Below, one piece after another: positions 28,148 through 37,798 of a stretch of DNA of 64,000 nt. Positions within the stretch are counted from its first letter, which is position 1, and each line of letters begins with the position of its first letter. The DNA is from Acinetobacter sp. WCHA45. Its GTDB lineage: Bacteria; Pseudomonadota; Gammaproteobacteria; Pseudomonadales; Moraxellaceae. Under the pieces are notes generated by a model, which was not told the DNA's origin, searched no databases, and saw nothing but the letters and a program-made list of their open reading frames with translations. A program made the translations under genes and the position numbers. Location of the stretch: assembly GCF_002165255.2 (NCBI RefSeq), contig NZ_CP028561.1, forward strand, positions 62,001 to 126,000. Direction: 5' to 3'.

Positions 28148-28597
28148 ATGGACAGTTTCGATCTAAAAATACGCTACCCACATCATATTGATTTAAAAGA
28201 TGTAGAGCAGCTTGAGGCACTGAATACCATTGGGGTATTAACTCTTTTTGATAAAATGGGCTGGAAAAAACAATTAAGCCGTTGGCTGCAGCTTGATGGT
28301 GCTAGCCCAACGTTTACCATTACCGATGAAAAGACAGAACAGACGATCGAAATCGTATTGAATACCTATGGGTCATCTCAGGAACTTAACTTTATTGTCA
28401 AGACAGACATTCCTGTAGTTGTTGCTAAAAAACAAATGTTTGGATTGGTTACACGACAGGCGAAAGAAAAAGTTCATTTTAAACAACTTTCATTGGTACA
28501 AGTGAAAGCCTATCTAACTGCATTTTTAAAACAAGATACAGATACTTTGATTCGTTATTATCAAGAAAGTAAACAGCAACTGGCGCAATCTGCATAA
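28148..28597 (+). CDS. Conserved hypothetical cytoplasmic protein
   Basis: 149 residues from the ATG at 28148; an alternative ATG at 28133 adds five residues. No signal peptide or membrane helix. The protein alternates beta-strand and helix and is rich in K and Q. I do not recognise a family, although it has the codon use of its neighbours and looks like a normal chromosomal gene. It converges on the DUF445 gene. Confidence 0.65.
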   Translation: MDSFDLKIRYPHHIDLKDVEQLEALNTIGVLTLFDKMGWKKQLSRWLQLDGASPTFTITDEKTEQTIEIVLNTYGSSQELNFIVKTDIPVVVAKKQMFGLVTRQAKEKVHFKQLSLVQVKAYLTAFLKQDTDTLIRYYQESKQQLAQSA

Positions 28598-28634
28598 CGA
28601 TGAGGAGCAAATTCCCCCATCGTTCTGTTGCTAT

Positions 28635-29942
28635 TTATAAAACATTTTCAACAATGGCACGAATGATACCGAGTGCTAAACCAATAAAAGCACCGACAAT
28701 CACACCGTTGACGCGGATCATGTGTAAATCACCACCCACCTCACTCTCGATTTTGGCGATCATTTCGCGTGAATCCCACTCGTGGATACGTTCGCTGATA
28801 TAACGGATGATCTTGTCGCTGTATTGCTCACTGAAATTCGTCGCTAAGCCGACCATTTTCTCATTCAGAACCTGACGGACTTTTTCATTCTGAATCAGAC
28901 TTTCACCCAATTGTTGAAGAGCTGCTCGTAAATTGGTGGCAATGCCTGAATGTTCCTGCATTAAATCTGTTTTAATCGCATCACATAAAATTGCCACAGC
29001 ACCACTAATAAAGTTCAGCACCTGCGGACTGTCCAGCACATCATCCTTGCTCTGATTTAAGCGCTTGCTGGCTTCACTGTTGCTGTCCGCAAGCTGTAAC
29101 ATTAGATTATGCGTGGTGGTTTCAATGTCCTGCCGCCACGGATGTTCAGGGTTGGCCAGCATGGATTCAACTTTTTCAATCAGTGAGTCAATTGTCCGTT
29201 GTTGCACATCAATCCCAATCCAGCTTGCGCCTTTGGCTAGTTTCCAAACACCTAATTCTTGGAACAGTTTACGTGATAGATCTCGTGCCTTTTCAGGATG
29301 AGAGACCATCCACTCATGCGCTAAATCAAGACCGCGTTGTAATACGTCTTGATGGAAGTCATTTTCCAAAACAGCACGTAACATTTCACTGGCGAGATTA
29401 TTGATTTTGGTACTGCGTACCCATTGTACACTATTGTTTTGCACAAAGTAGGCAATTTGATCTTGGCTCACAAATTCAAAAATTTTCGGTACAGTATGTT
29501 GAATCATCTGTACGACTTGTTGGTTATTTTGAGGGTTGGCTAGCCATTGACCGACGGCCAAACTGAGGTCAGCATTTTTTAAACTGCGTTCAACGATTTG
29601 AGGAGATAAAAAGTTTTCTTGTACAAAGCGGCCCATTGATTCTGCAATACGCGCTTTATTCCGTGGAATGATTTCGGTATGGTCACGCAATAGTTTGGGT
29701 AAAGGCATTTTTCCAAAAGGATTGCGGAAAAGTACAGTGACAGCGTACCAATCAGCCAGCCCACCAACTACACCTGCTTCCGCACCTAACATAAAAATAT
29801 GAATGACCCATTTATATTCAGGTAAAAAATGCGCCGCGACCATTAAGCCAATCCATGCTACAACCGCAATGATCAATGCCATAGTGGCGAAGTACTTACT
29901 TCTTTGCAGGCTCGGTACGTGGATTTCTTCGACTGAATTCAT
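28635..29942 (-). CDS. DUF445 family membrane protein
   Basis: 435 residues. N-terminal helices (about 18-65) contain G-A-E-A-G-V-V-G-G-L-A-D-W-Y-A-V-T-V-L-F-R, the DUF445 signature, and a C-terminal helix has G-V-I-V-G-A-F-I-G-L-A-L-G. A long amphipathic region in between is periplasmic or cytoplasmic by uncertain topology. Function is unknown. It follows the lipoprotein gene at 29961 on the same strand by 18 bp, so the two may be co-transcribed. Confidence 0.8.
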   Translation of the reverse strand: MNSVEEIHVPSLQRSKYFATMALIIAVVAWIGLMVAAHFLPEYKWVIHIFMLGAEAGVVGGLADWYAVTVLFRNPFGKMPLPKLLRDHTEIIPRNKARIAESMGRFVQENFLSPQIVERSLKNADLSLAVGQWLANPQNNQQVVQMIQHTVPKIFEFVSQDQIAYFVQNNSVQWVRSTKINNLASEMLRAVLENDFHQDVLQRGLDLAHEWMVSHPEKARDLSRKLFQELGVWKLAKGASWIGIDVQQRTIDSLIEKVESMLANPEHPWRQDIETTTHNLMLQLADSNSEASKRLNQSKDDVLDSPQVLNFISGAVAILCDAIKTDLMQEHSGIATNLRAALQQLGESLIQNEKVRQVLNEKMVGLATNFSEQYSDKIIRYISERIHEWDSREMIAKIESEVGGDLHMIRVNGVIVGAFIGLALGIIRAIVENVL

Positions 29943-29960
29943 TGAGTCATCCTTATCAAT

Positions 29961-30518
29961 TTACTTTTTGTTTTGAGGTAGTACAGGGGGCTGCAACACG
30001 TCTCCTGTTGGACTCAATCCGTATTTTTGCCCTAATGATTGCAAAATGAGTTGCGCATCAAAAGCATCAGGTGATTGCTGCTGAGTCTGAAAACACTCGA
30101 TAGTATACGACACTTGGATTGGATCAAGATTGACCACTTGAGGCATATCATAGAATGGGTCAGGCCAAAAGGCAGGATGTCGGCGATAATAACCATATGG
30201 GTAATAAGAGGGTGTCGGATAAATCACAGCTTGGCGTTGCGTTTTATGTCGTGCGTTACTCGGATCATCAACAACAGTAAAATAACGGAAACCGTTTTTG
30301 ACTGTAGTTTGTGCGGCTTTGAGTAAAGTAATTTCCTCTGCCGTACCATAACTCAAATTATTATCTGCTTGGAAACCAATACGGTAAGTTTTGTTATTCA
30401 ATGGATAAGCGGTGAATTGACCCAGTTGATCGAAGGTTTTGGGTTTTGATGGAACAGTTACACATCCTGCCAGTGTTAATGTAACAAGGAGAGGGGCACA
30501 TATGAATAAAGATTTCAT
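29961..30518 (-). CDS. Lipoprotein, CC0125-like
   Basis: 185 residues. Signal peptide with lipobox L-A-G-C, lipid-attached cysteine at residue 19. The body has Y-R-I-G-F-Q-A-D-N-N-L-S-Y-G-T-A-E-E-I-T-L-L-K-A-A-Q-T and a tyrosine/proline-rich stretch (about 100-125). This pattern resembles the CC0125/CC1285-type lipoproteins of unknown function; I regard that assignment as tentative. Confidence 0.65.
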   Translation of the reverse strand: MKSLFICAPLLVTLTLAGCVTVPSKPKTFDQLGQFTAYPLNNKTYRIGFQADNNLSYGTAEEITLLKAAQTTVKNGFRYFTVVDDPSNARHKTQRQAVIYPTPSYYPYGYYRRHPAFWPDPFYDMPQVVNLDPIQVSYTIECFQTQQQSPDAFDAQLILQSLGQKYGLSPTGDVLQPPVLPQNKK

Positions 30519-30558
30519 TTTGCAATTCCTATGTTCAATGTCTCAGGAGACGAAAGAC

Positions 30559-31098
30559 TTAAAAGCTGCTATTTGGTTGTGTTAAAAAGGTCAGTTCTTC
30601 AGGTGTCGAGCTTCGACCTAAGATGGCATTACGATGTGGATAACGCCCAAAACGGTCAATAATCACTTTATGCTTTTTTTCAAAGCTCAAATTAATTTCG
30701 TTCCCTAAACGTTGGAACAGTTTTAAAGCAAACTCGTGCATTAATTTAGATTCACTATGCATAAATGGCATATATAAAAATGAGCGTTGTTCGGGATTCA
30801 GTTGAGCATCGAGTTGTAAACTAATTGCTTCTTGAGCAAGCATCAATGCCATGTTGTCATAGGCAAAAGCTTGCGCTTGATCACGATATAAGTTGCGAGA
30901 AAATTGATCCAACACAATGATTTCGGCTAAACGACCTTCTGGTGTGTGTCGCCAAGACCAAAGCTCTGCTTGGATTGCTTGATGGTGAATTATTTGAAAT
31001 TGGTCGCGAATTTTTGCATCAAATTCATCACTTTTGGCAAACCAAAGTGAACGGTGTTCAGGATTAAACCAAAAATTAAGAATATCCTCTGCTTGCAT
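30559..31098 (-). CDS. DUF924 family protein
   Basis: 179 residues, all-helical. Conserved features are the start I-L-N-F-W-F near residue 6, L-A-E-I-I-V-L-D-Q-F-S-R-N-L-Y-R near 60, L-Y-M-P-F-M-H-S-E near 105 and F-G-R-Y-P-H-R-N-A-I-L-G-R near 150. No function is established for the family. It is transcribed divergently from gshA across about 190 bp. Confidence 0.85.
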   Translation of the reverse strand: MQAEDILNFWFNPEHRSLWFAKSDEFDAKIRDQFQIIHHQAIQAELWSWRHTPEGRLAEIIVLDQFSRNLYRDQAQAFAYDNMALMLAQEAISLQLDAQLNPEQRSFLYMPFMHSESKLMHEFALKLFQRLGNEINLSFEKKHKVIIDRFGRYPHRNAILGRSSTPEELTFLTQPNSSF

Positions 31099-31290
31099 AG
31101 TTCAGTGCTCATGGGAAGATTTATTTTTAATAAAATCACAATTTCAGCATGTCTTATATAACAAGATTGTGATAAAAATTGCCAAACTAAATCAGATGAC
31201 TAGATCACAATTGTCGTTATAATTGGCAGAATAACCAAGTCGCGACCATTTATGTGGTTGGCTGATCTTAAATAAGCGAGCATATAAATT

Positions 31291-32868
31291 ATGAATCAAC
31301 CCAGCATACATTCTTCCTCTGTGATACCGACTTGTGTAGATGCTTCGCTATTAAAGGGGATGCTACGCGGTATTGAACGCGAAAGTTTACGTATGCAAAG
31401 CAATGGATTTTTATCACAAAAAAATCATCCAGAAGCTTTAGGTTCTGCACTAACACATCCGCATATTACGACAGATTATTCAGAAGCATTGATGGAGTTT
31501 ATTACTACACCGAAAACAACCATCGCGGCTGCATTAGATGAATTAAGAGATATTCATAGCGTGGTACATCAGCAGCTAGAAGAAGGCGAAAGATTATGGC
31601 CACTGTCCATGCCGTGTATGTTGGATGATAATGAAGAAAATATTCGATTAGCACAGTACGGCACTTCTAATATTGGCCGCTTTAAAACCTTATACCGTCA
31701 TGGTTTAGGTGTACGTTATGGCCGCCGTATGCAAACCATTTCTGGCGTGCATTACAATTTATCTTTTCCTGATCAATTGTTTGCAGTATTGCAACAACAT
31801 GAAACCAAGCCAGAATTAAAACAACTCAGTTTGCAGGATTATCGTAGCCATCGTTATTTTGGCCTGATTCGAAACTTTATCCGACTTACCCCTTTAGTGA
31901 TGTATTTGTTGGGTGCAAGCCCATCGGTCTGCCGCTGTTTCCTAACAGGCCGTGAACATCATCTACAGCCACTGGTCAAGGGCACTCTCTATTTACCTGA
32001 AGCAACTGCCTTACGCATGGGGCGCTTGGGATACCAAAATTCAGCACAAAAAGAATTGGGCATCCATTATAACGATCTACACGATTATCTTGATGGATTA
32101 CAGAAAGCGGTACATACCCCTTATCCTGAATTTACCGATTTAGGTTTAAATGATAAACAGGGTGAGCCGATTCAAATCAATGATCACGTGCTCCAAATCG
32201 AAAATGAATACTACAGTCTAGTTCGTCCGAAACAAGTACCACAAGCAGGTGAAACCCCATCACAAGCTTTGAAGAATCGTGGTGTTGGCTATGTAGAATT
32301 ACGTGCCGTAGATGTGAACCCTTATAGTGCGATTGGAATTGATGAAATTTCAGCGGGTTTTCTTGAAAGTTTAGCATTGTATTGTGTATTAAATGACAGT
32401 CCTGATTTATTTGCCGATGAACAGGAACAGATTGATCATAATCAAACTGAAGTGGTCAATCGTGGACGTGCAGTAGATGCTAAAATTATAGATGGTGAAA
32501 CAATAGTTTCACTGCATGATTGGGCACAACGTCATTTAAATGCGATTCAAGACTGCGCTACTTTGTTAGATCAAATGGATGGTTCACAGTTATATTCTGA
32601 GGCAATCCAAGTGATGCAGCAGCGTTTAGATCATGTTGAAAATACGCTTTCCGCGCATGTGATTAAAGATACTTTGGATCATGGTGGGACATGGAGCTTT
32701 GGGAGTGTCATGGCTCAACAACATGTCAATCGTTATGAGCAACATCAGCTGAGTGCAGAAAGAGAACAATATTTTGCAGAATTAGCGCAAACATCGTTGC
32801 AAAAACAGGCGCAACTTGAACAAGATAACGACATCAGCTTTGAACAATATCTTGCGCAATACCGTTAA
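31291..32868 (+). CDS. gshA: Glutamate-cysteine ligase
   Basis: 525 residues, the length of the proteobacterial GshA type. First enzyme of glutathione synthesis. G-I-E-R-E-S-L-R-M near residue 27 and T-D-Y-S-E-A-L-M-E-F near 61 bind substrate and ATP/Mg; S-G-V-H-Y-N-L-S-F near 151 and R-G-V-G-Y-V-E-L-R near 330 are further family motifs. It lies 18 bp upstream of dsbB. The second glutathione gene, gshB, is at 60506. Confidence 0.96.
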   Translation: MNQPSIHSSSVIPTCVDASLLKGMLRGIERESLRMQSNGFLSQKNHPEALGSALTHPHITTDYSEALMEFITTPKTTIAAALDELRDIHSVVHQQLEEGERLWPLSMPCMLDDNEENIRLAQYGTSNIGRFKTLYRHGLGVRYGRRMQTISGVHYNLSFPDQLFAVLQQHETKPELKQLSLQDYRSHRYFGLIRNFIRLTPLVMYLLGASPSVCRCFLTGREHHLQPLVKGTLYLPEATALRMGRLGYQNSAQKELGIHYNDLHDYLDGLQKAVHTPYPEFTDLGLNDKQGEPIQINDHVLQIENEYYSLVRPKQVPQAGETPSQALKNRGVGYVELRAVDVNPYSAIGIDEISAGFLESLALYCVLNDSPDLFADEQEQIDHNQTEVVNRGRAVDAKIIDGETIVSLHDWAQRHLNAIQDCATLLDQMDGSQLYSEAIQVMQQRLDHVENTLSAHVIKDTLDHGGTWSFGSVMAQQHVNRYEQHQLSAEREQYFAELAQTSLQKQAQLEQDNDISFEQYLAQYR

Positions 32869-32886
32869 AATTTTAGAGGACTTCCC

Positions 32887-33390
32887 ATGCGATGGACTTA
32901 CCGCTTAGTTAGTGCATTATTGGTACTAACGAGTATTATTGGTATCTCGTTTGCGTTGTATTTAGAACATGTGCAAGGTTTAGAGCCTTGCCCACTGTGT
33001 ATTTTCCAACGTATTGGCTTAATTGGAATGGGATTGATTGCCTTAGTCGCATTTATTCATAATCCGATTTCAAATGGTTTTAAACGTTTTTATGCACTAT
33101 TAGCAACCTTATCCATCGGTTGGTCAGTGGGCGTTGCATCTCGTCATGTTTGGCTACAGCATTTACCACCTGATAAGGTGCCAAGTTGTGGTCCAGGCTT
33201 GGACTATTTAGTTGATGCATTGCCAATGAAAGCGGTATTTCAGGAAGTGCTTTCAGGTTCAGGCGAATGTGCAGTAATAGATTGGACTTTCTTAGGACAA
33301 TCTCTACCCGTGTGGTCGTTGCTGTATTTTAGTTTGATCTTATTGGTATGTTTGTGGCAGTTGTTTAGACATTATAGTGTTGCTAAATAA
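32887..33390 (+). CDS. dsbB: Disulfide bond formation protein DsbB
   Basis: 167 residues, four membrane helices. It re-oxidises periplasmic DsbA and passes electrons to quinone. The first periplasmic cysteine pair is C35-x2-C38 in E-P-C-P-L-C; the second is C101 and C128. A terminator follows 2 bp after the stop codon. Co-transcription with gshA is likely from the 18-bp gap. Confidence 0.95.
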   Translation: MRWTYRLVSALLVLTSIIGISFALYLEHVQGLEPCPLCIFQRIGLIGMGLIALVAFIHNPISNGFKRFYALLATLSIGWSVGVASRHVWLQHLPPDKVPSCGPGLDYLVDALPMKAVFQEVLSGSGECAVIDWTFLGQSLPVWSLLYFSLILLVCLWQLFRHYSVAK

Positions 33391-33391
33391 T

Positions 33392-33421
33392 AAAAAAGCC
33401 AACGATACGTTGGCTTTTTTT
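33392..33421. terminator. Bidirectional terminator, dsbB / hydrolase
   Basis: 13-bp perfect stem AAAAAAGCCAACG / CGTTGGCTTTTTT with an ATA loop and T-rich tails. Confidence 0.93.
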
Positions 33422-33441
33422 TTAGATCAAGAAGACTGACA

Positions 33442-34788
33442 TCAGGTTTCTACGATGCCATCTAAATCATCAAAAGTATAATTATTCGGAACATTGATTA
33501 AATGTGTTTGGATACCTTCCTCAACGACTTCGTCAACATCGGGATATAACCAACGTGTAATCTGTTCAGCAACACTCGAATGGTACTGAATTTCAAAATG
33601 GTTTAAACCATAGAATACGGCTTTATGGGTTTCTGGTAATTTAAGTTGGAAGCGTGGATTTTGATGTTCACCTAGCGCACTTTCCACACTGACCAAATAA
33701 TCGCCAATGACAGAGAGTGCTTTATTACGCAATTTCTCAAATTCTAAAGTACCTGCGATTAAGAAGGTATTGATATGAGAGGGTAATGGTGCAGGTTTAC
33801 GATTATCATCAGCAAAGCCAATACGTGCATTATTATGTTCCCAATCGTCATCTCGAACACTGCCATGACGCAAATCTAAAATACCATTACTACGAATGTT
33901 GATCAGTTGACCAATTAAGCTAATAAAAGGGAACGCGCCCAATTTATCTTGCAAAATAAAACCAAAGCGTTCTAGCGCCGCACCATGATGTGGCGAACCA
34001 ATACAAACTAAATTCTCAACCATATGCACCCATTGATAGAGATTCTGTTTGCCATAAAATAGGGCACTACGAGAAACCAAGCCACCCATACTATGTCCGA
34101 TTAAATCAATGCTGGTGATTCTTGGATTCCGTTGTACTAAATCTTCAAGTACATTGGCAAAGCTTCGACCATTTGCAGAAATACGACGCCCTGTATTGTA
34201 GTTCAGATATAACATGGTGTTGTTGTCCCGTTGCGCAAGCAGACGTTCACCAATTCCACCATAACGGCTATTTGACCAGCTGAGATGATTCATACACAGA
34301 CCATGTGTAAGAATGACAATACGACCAGTTAATTCACCTTGTTGTAATGATCCATAATGATCATAAAGCACCATAGGTAAAGCCATTGGGTTGTGTTGTT
34401 TTAAGAAAAAGTCTCCAAAAATCCCGTTTAATGCACCCACCACGAAATGCAGTGTTGGTGTCAGGGGTTTATCATGCAGCACAGGGAATTTTTCAATAAT
34501 ATGACGTAAACTTGGTGCAAGAAAATTGCTACCGTACTTCTGTAATGTGTCATAAGAAAATTGATAAAATTTTTGTAACTGTGGAAGTTTCTGTAATTTT
34601 TTAGCTTTTTGTGCGCTTAAACCAAGTGTTGTCCGTAACACTTCTGTTTGCACTAATTGCACCAATTCGTGAACACCACTTAAGCTGGTGCTCACAACTT
34701 GCGCCAAACCTTCCAAAACATCTGCCTGACTCGGGGGTGTACTGTCCCATTTGCAGTAGGTTTCATGCAGAGGCGTTAAACTTGGCAT
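33442..34788 (-). CDS. Alpha/beta hydrolase, lipase/esterase-like
   Basis: 448 residues. The nucleophile elbow G-H-S-M-G-G has Ser233; the oxyanion region is T-H-G-L-C-M-N-H-L-S-W near 161. Helical N-terminal 110 residues precede the catalytic fold, and D/H candidates lie in the C-terminal third. No signal peptide. The large N-terminal extension and the G-H-S-M-G-G-L-V-S-R motif resemble PGAP1-type lipases; the substrate is unknown. Confidence 0.8.
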   Translation of the reverse strand: MPSLTPLHETYCKWDSTPPSQADVLEGLAQVVSTSLSGVHELVQLVQTEVLRTTLGLSAQKAKKLQKLPQLQKFYQFSYDTLQKYGSNFLAPSLRHIIEKFPVLHDKPLTPTLHFVVGALNGIFGDFFLKQHNPMALPMVLYDHYGSLQQGELTGRIVILTHGLCMNHLSWSNSRYGGIGERLLAQRDNNTMLYLNYNTGRRISANGRSFANVLEDLVQRNPRITSIDLIGHSMGGLVSRSALFYGKQNLYQWVHMVENLVCIGSPHHGAALERFGFILQDKLGAFPFISLIGQLINIRSNGILDLRHGSVRDDDWEHNNARIGFADDNRKPAPLPSHINTFLIAGTLEFEKLRNKALSVIGDYLVSVESALGEHQNPRFQLKLPETHKAVFYGLNHFEIQYHSSVAEQITRWLYPDVDEVVEEGIQTHLINVPNNYTFDDLDGIVET

Positions 34789-35049
34789 ATTGATTTCCCC
34801 ATCCTTGATATATACCGAAGGTTTGAAGTAATTGACTTAATATTCTTTAGATAAACTACAACAAACGCTTATATCTTATGTGTTTCATAAGTAATTTTTT
34901 TAGAATACTGATGAACGGAGCGCACTATCGTTTTTTGTGTCAGACAATATCAAGCTTAAATGTAATTTATATTGTTATTTATTTATCTATTAACCTAAAT
35001 AATGTGATTTATTTGATAATAAGTCAAGCTGTTGTCTATTATGGTGCGT

Positions 35050-35637
35050 ATGCTAATTATTTATTTACATGGCTTTCAAAGCAGCCCCATGTCAAAAAAG
35101 GGGCAACAATTAGAACAATATTGCACAAATGTTGAGCATGCTGATGTGCATTTACCTGATTTGAATAAACCGCCTGAACACGTTTTAAGAGATGTTTCTA
35201 AGCTGATTGAAAGTTTACCACTCGATCAAGTGAGATTGGTTGGAAGTAGCTTAGGGGGATTCTATGCGACATATCTTGTCGCAAAATATGGATGCCCTGC
35301 TGTACTGATTAATCCTGCTATGCAACCATGGCAGTTATTCGAAGATTTATTCGGGATTGAACAAATCCCACTCAAAGTCACTGATTCATGGACACTCGAT
35401 GCCGACCAATTGCAGCAATTACAATCAATTGCTGACACGAAGTTAAAGCATGCTGATAAAATTCTTGTACTGTTGCAACGAGGTGACGAAGTCTTGGATT
35501 ATCGTCAAGCACAACGTTATTATAATGCAGCACAGCCATCTGCATTGATTTTAACCGACGCTGATGGTAATCATGCAATGGATGATTTTGAAGAAAAATT
35601 ACCTTTCGTACTCCGATTTTTATCGACAGCCCTCTAA
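35050..35637 (+). CDS. YqiA/YcfP-type esterase
   Basis: 195 residues from ATG 35050; ATG 35041 is an alternative start. It begins with the family motif I-I-Y-L-H-G-F-Q-S-S-P, has the nucleophile motif V-G-S-S-L-G-G-F-Y-A-T, N-P-A, and the C-terminal D-A-D-G-N-H. In enterics yqiA sits directly upstream of parE, and the same is true here: parE follows 17 bp downstream, so the two form an operon. Confidence 0.88.
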   Translation: MLIIYLHGFQSSPMSKKGQQLEQYCTNVEHADVHLPDLNKPPEHVLRDVSKLIESLPLDQVRLVGSSLGGFYATYLVAKYGCPAVLINPAMQPWQLFEDLFGIEQIPLKVTDSWTLDADQLQQLQSIADTKLKHADKILVLLQRGDEVLDYRQAQRYYNAAQPSALILTDADGNHAMDDFEEKLPFVLRFLSTAL

Positions 35638-35654
35638 TAAGGAAGTCAGACCCA

Positions 35655-37538
35655 GTGACACAATACACGGCACAATCCCTTGAAGTTCTTTCAGGTTTAG
35701 ATCCTGTTCGTCGTCGTCCCGGTATGTATACCGATACCTCACGTCCAAACCATTTGGCGCAAGAGGTGATTGACAATGCGGTGGATGAAGCACTTGCAGG
35801 ACATGCCAATCAAATTTGTGTCACGGTCTATGAAGATGGTTCATTGTCAGTCGAAGATAATGGACGAGGTATGCCAGTCGATATTCATCCTGAATATGGA
35901 CAAAGTGGTATCGAAATTATTTTGACCAAATTACATGCAGGCGGAAAATTCAGTACCGATAATTATCAATTTTCTGGTGGTTTACATGGTGTCGGTATTT
36001 CTGTCGTGAATGCTTTATCAACACGCGTTGAGGTTGCGGTACAACGCCAAGGTAACTTGTATCAAATGGCGTTTGAACAAGGTGAACCTGTTGCACCATT
36101 ATCGGTGTTAGAAGGTAAAGTTGCGAAACGTGCGACAGGAACAACCGTTCGCTTTTGGCCAGAAGCAAAATACTTTGATAGTCCAAAATTTGCACTAAAA
36201 GCATTGAAGCATAATTTGAAAGCTAAAGCCGTTTTAGCGGCGGGCTTAAAAATTATTTATGACGATAAAATCAATAATGAAAAAATTGAATGGCAGTTTG
36301 AAAATGGTCTAGTCGACTATTTAATGGATGAACTTGAGGGTCGAGAGATTTTACCTGATCCTGCATTTGTCAGTAGTGGACAAGCAGAGCGAGCCGCGTG
36401 TGAATTTGCGATCTGTTGGAATGTCGAGGGGGGTGAGCAGATTCAGGAAAGCTACGTCAACCTGATTCCAACCGCGCAAGGTGGTACGCATGTCAATGGA
36501 TTGCGTTCAGGGGTCACGGAGGCTCTACGCGAGTTCTGTGAATTACGTAATTTATTACCACGTAATATGAAACTTTCGGCAGAAGATGTTTGGGATGGGG
36601 TCAATTTCATTCTATCGCTGAAATTCCAAGAACCGCAATTTTCGGGGCAGACCAAAGAGCGTTTATCCAGTCGTGAAGCCTCCAATATTGTGCTGAATAT
36701 TGCCAAAGATGCCTTTGCTTTATGGTTAAACCAACATGCTGAGATTGCAACGCAGTTAGCTGAAATGGCAATTGCTAAAGCTGGGCGTCGCTTAAAAGCA
36801 GCGAAAAAAGTGGAGCGTAAAAAGATCGTCTCTGGTCCTGCGTTACCCGGAAAACTGGCTGATTGTGTCGGTTTAACGCGTGAAGACAGTGAGTTGTTTA
36901 TTGTCGAAGGGGATTCGGCAGGTGGAAGTGCTAAACAAGCGCGTGACAAGAATTTCCAAGCGATTATGCCGATTCGTGGAAAAATTCTAAATACATGGGA
37001 AGTATCTTCGGATGAGGTGCTCGCTTCTCAAGAGGTACATGATATTGCGATTGCCATAGGGGTTGATCCGGGTAGCGATGATCTATCTGAATTACGTTAT
37101 GGCAAAATCTGTATTCTTGCCGACGCAGATTCTGATGGTCTACATATCGCGACATTACTCTGTGCCTTGTTTGTGAAACATTTCCCGACTTTAGTTGAAG
37201 ATGGTCATTTGTTTGTCGCAATGCCACCACTGTATCGTATTGATATTGGTAAAGATGTTTATTATGCGCTAGATGATAGTGAACTCGAAAGCATTTTGAA
37301 AAAAGTGAAAGGTAATAAAAATCCGCAAATCACTCGATTTAAAGGATTGGGTGAGATGAATGCGAGTCAATTGCGTGAAACCACAATGGACCCAAATACG
37401 CGCCGTTTAGTCCAACTTGATTTGGATGATGCGCATTTTACCGCAGGGTTATTAGATAAATTGCTGGCAAAAAAACGTTCGAGTGATCGTAAGCATTGGT
37501 TAGAACAGAAAGGTAATTTAGCGGATATTGTGGTTTAA
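35655..37538 (+). CDS. parE: DNA topoisomerase IV subunit B
   Basis: 627 residues. The GTG start at 35655 is supported by AAGGAAG about 9 bp upstream. ATPase domain: D-N-A-V-D-E-A, D-N-G-R-G-M-P and G-G-L-H-G-V-G. TOPRIM domain: E-G-D-S-A-G-G-S near residue 417 and the metal-binding D-A-D-S-D-G near 495. It decatenates daughter chromosomes together with ParC. It is about 630 residues, the ParE length rather than the 800-residue GyrB length. Confidence 0.97.
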   Translation: MTQYTAQSLEVLSGLDPVRRRPGMYTDTSRPNHLAQEVIDNAVDEALAGHANQICVTVYEDGSLSVEDNGRGMPVDIHPEYGQSGIEIILTKLHAGGKFSTDNYQFSGGLHGVGISVVNALSTRVEVAVQRQGNLYQMAFEQGEPVAPLSVLEGKVAKRATGTTVRFWPEAKYFDSPKFALKALKHNLKAKAVLAAGLKIIYDDKINNEKIEWQFENGLVDYLMDELEGREILPDPAFVSSGQAERAACEFAICWNVEGGEQIQESYVNLIPTAQGGTHVNGLRSGVTEALREFCELRNLLPRNMKLSAEDVWDGVNFILSLKFQEPQFSGQTKERLSSREASNIVLNIAKDAFALWLNQHAEIATQLAEMAIAKAGRRLKAAKKVERKKIVSGPALPGKLADCVGLTREDSELFIVEGDSAGGSAKQARDKNFQAIMPIRGKILNTWEVSSDEVLASQEVHDIAIAIGVDPGSDDLSELRYGKICILADADSDGLHIATLLCALFVKHFPTLVEDGHLFVAMPPLYRIDIGKDVYYALDDSELESILKKVKGNKNPQITRFKGLGEMNASQLRETTMDPNTRRLVQLDLDDAHFTAGLLDKLLAKKRSSDRKHWLEQKGNLADIVV

Positions 37539-37561
37539 ACGATTAGTTAAATGGATGAGTC

Positions 37562-37587
37562 AGCCAAGCTTGCATGCTTGGCTTTTC
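37562..37587 (+). terminator. parE terminator
   Basis: Perfect 8-bp stem AGCCAAGC / GCTTGGCT around a 6-nt loop, followed by TTTCTTT, 23 bp after the stop codon. Confidence 0.85.
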
Positions 37588-37734
37588 TTTATCTAGGGTC
37601 TAGCCATATTTAGGATAAATTAATCTGCATCATTTTAGTTCATCTCGTTCTTTTTGTATGCAATGTTGTATACAAGATTGGATTCTTATTTATTTTATTT
37701 AATAAATATTAAAATAAAACAATAGCTTAAATTG

Positions 37735-37751
37735 TTGGCATAAAAATTGAA
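37735..37751 (+). promoter_or_regulatory. Possible sigma-54-type promoter of urtA
   Basis: TTGGCA (GG at 37737-37738) and TTGA (37747-37750) have the exact 12-bp GG-to-GC spacing of a sigma-54 promoter. The invariant C at -12 is an A here, so the match is imperfect. Location is about 48 bp upstream of the urtA start codon. Nitrogen control of urea uptake through NtrC would fit. Confidence 0.3.
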
Positions 37752-37798
37752 TAACTCCACTCAGTAAAAATCAAAAGATCAATCTGTGGAGAACAAAG

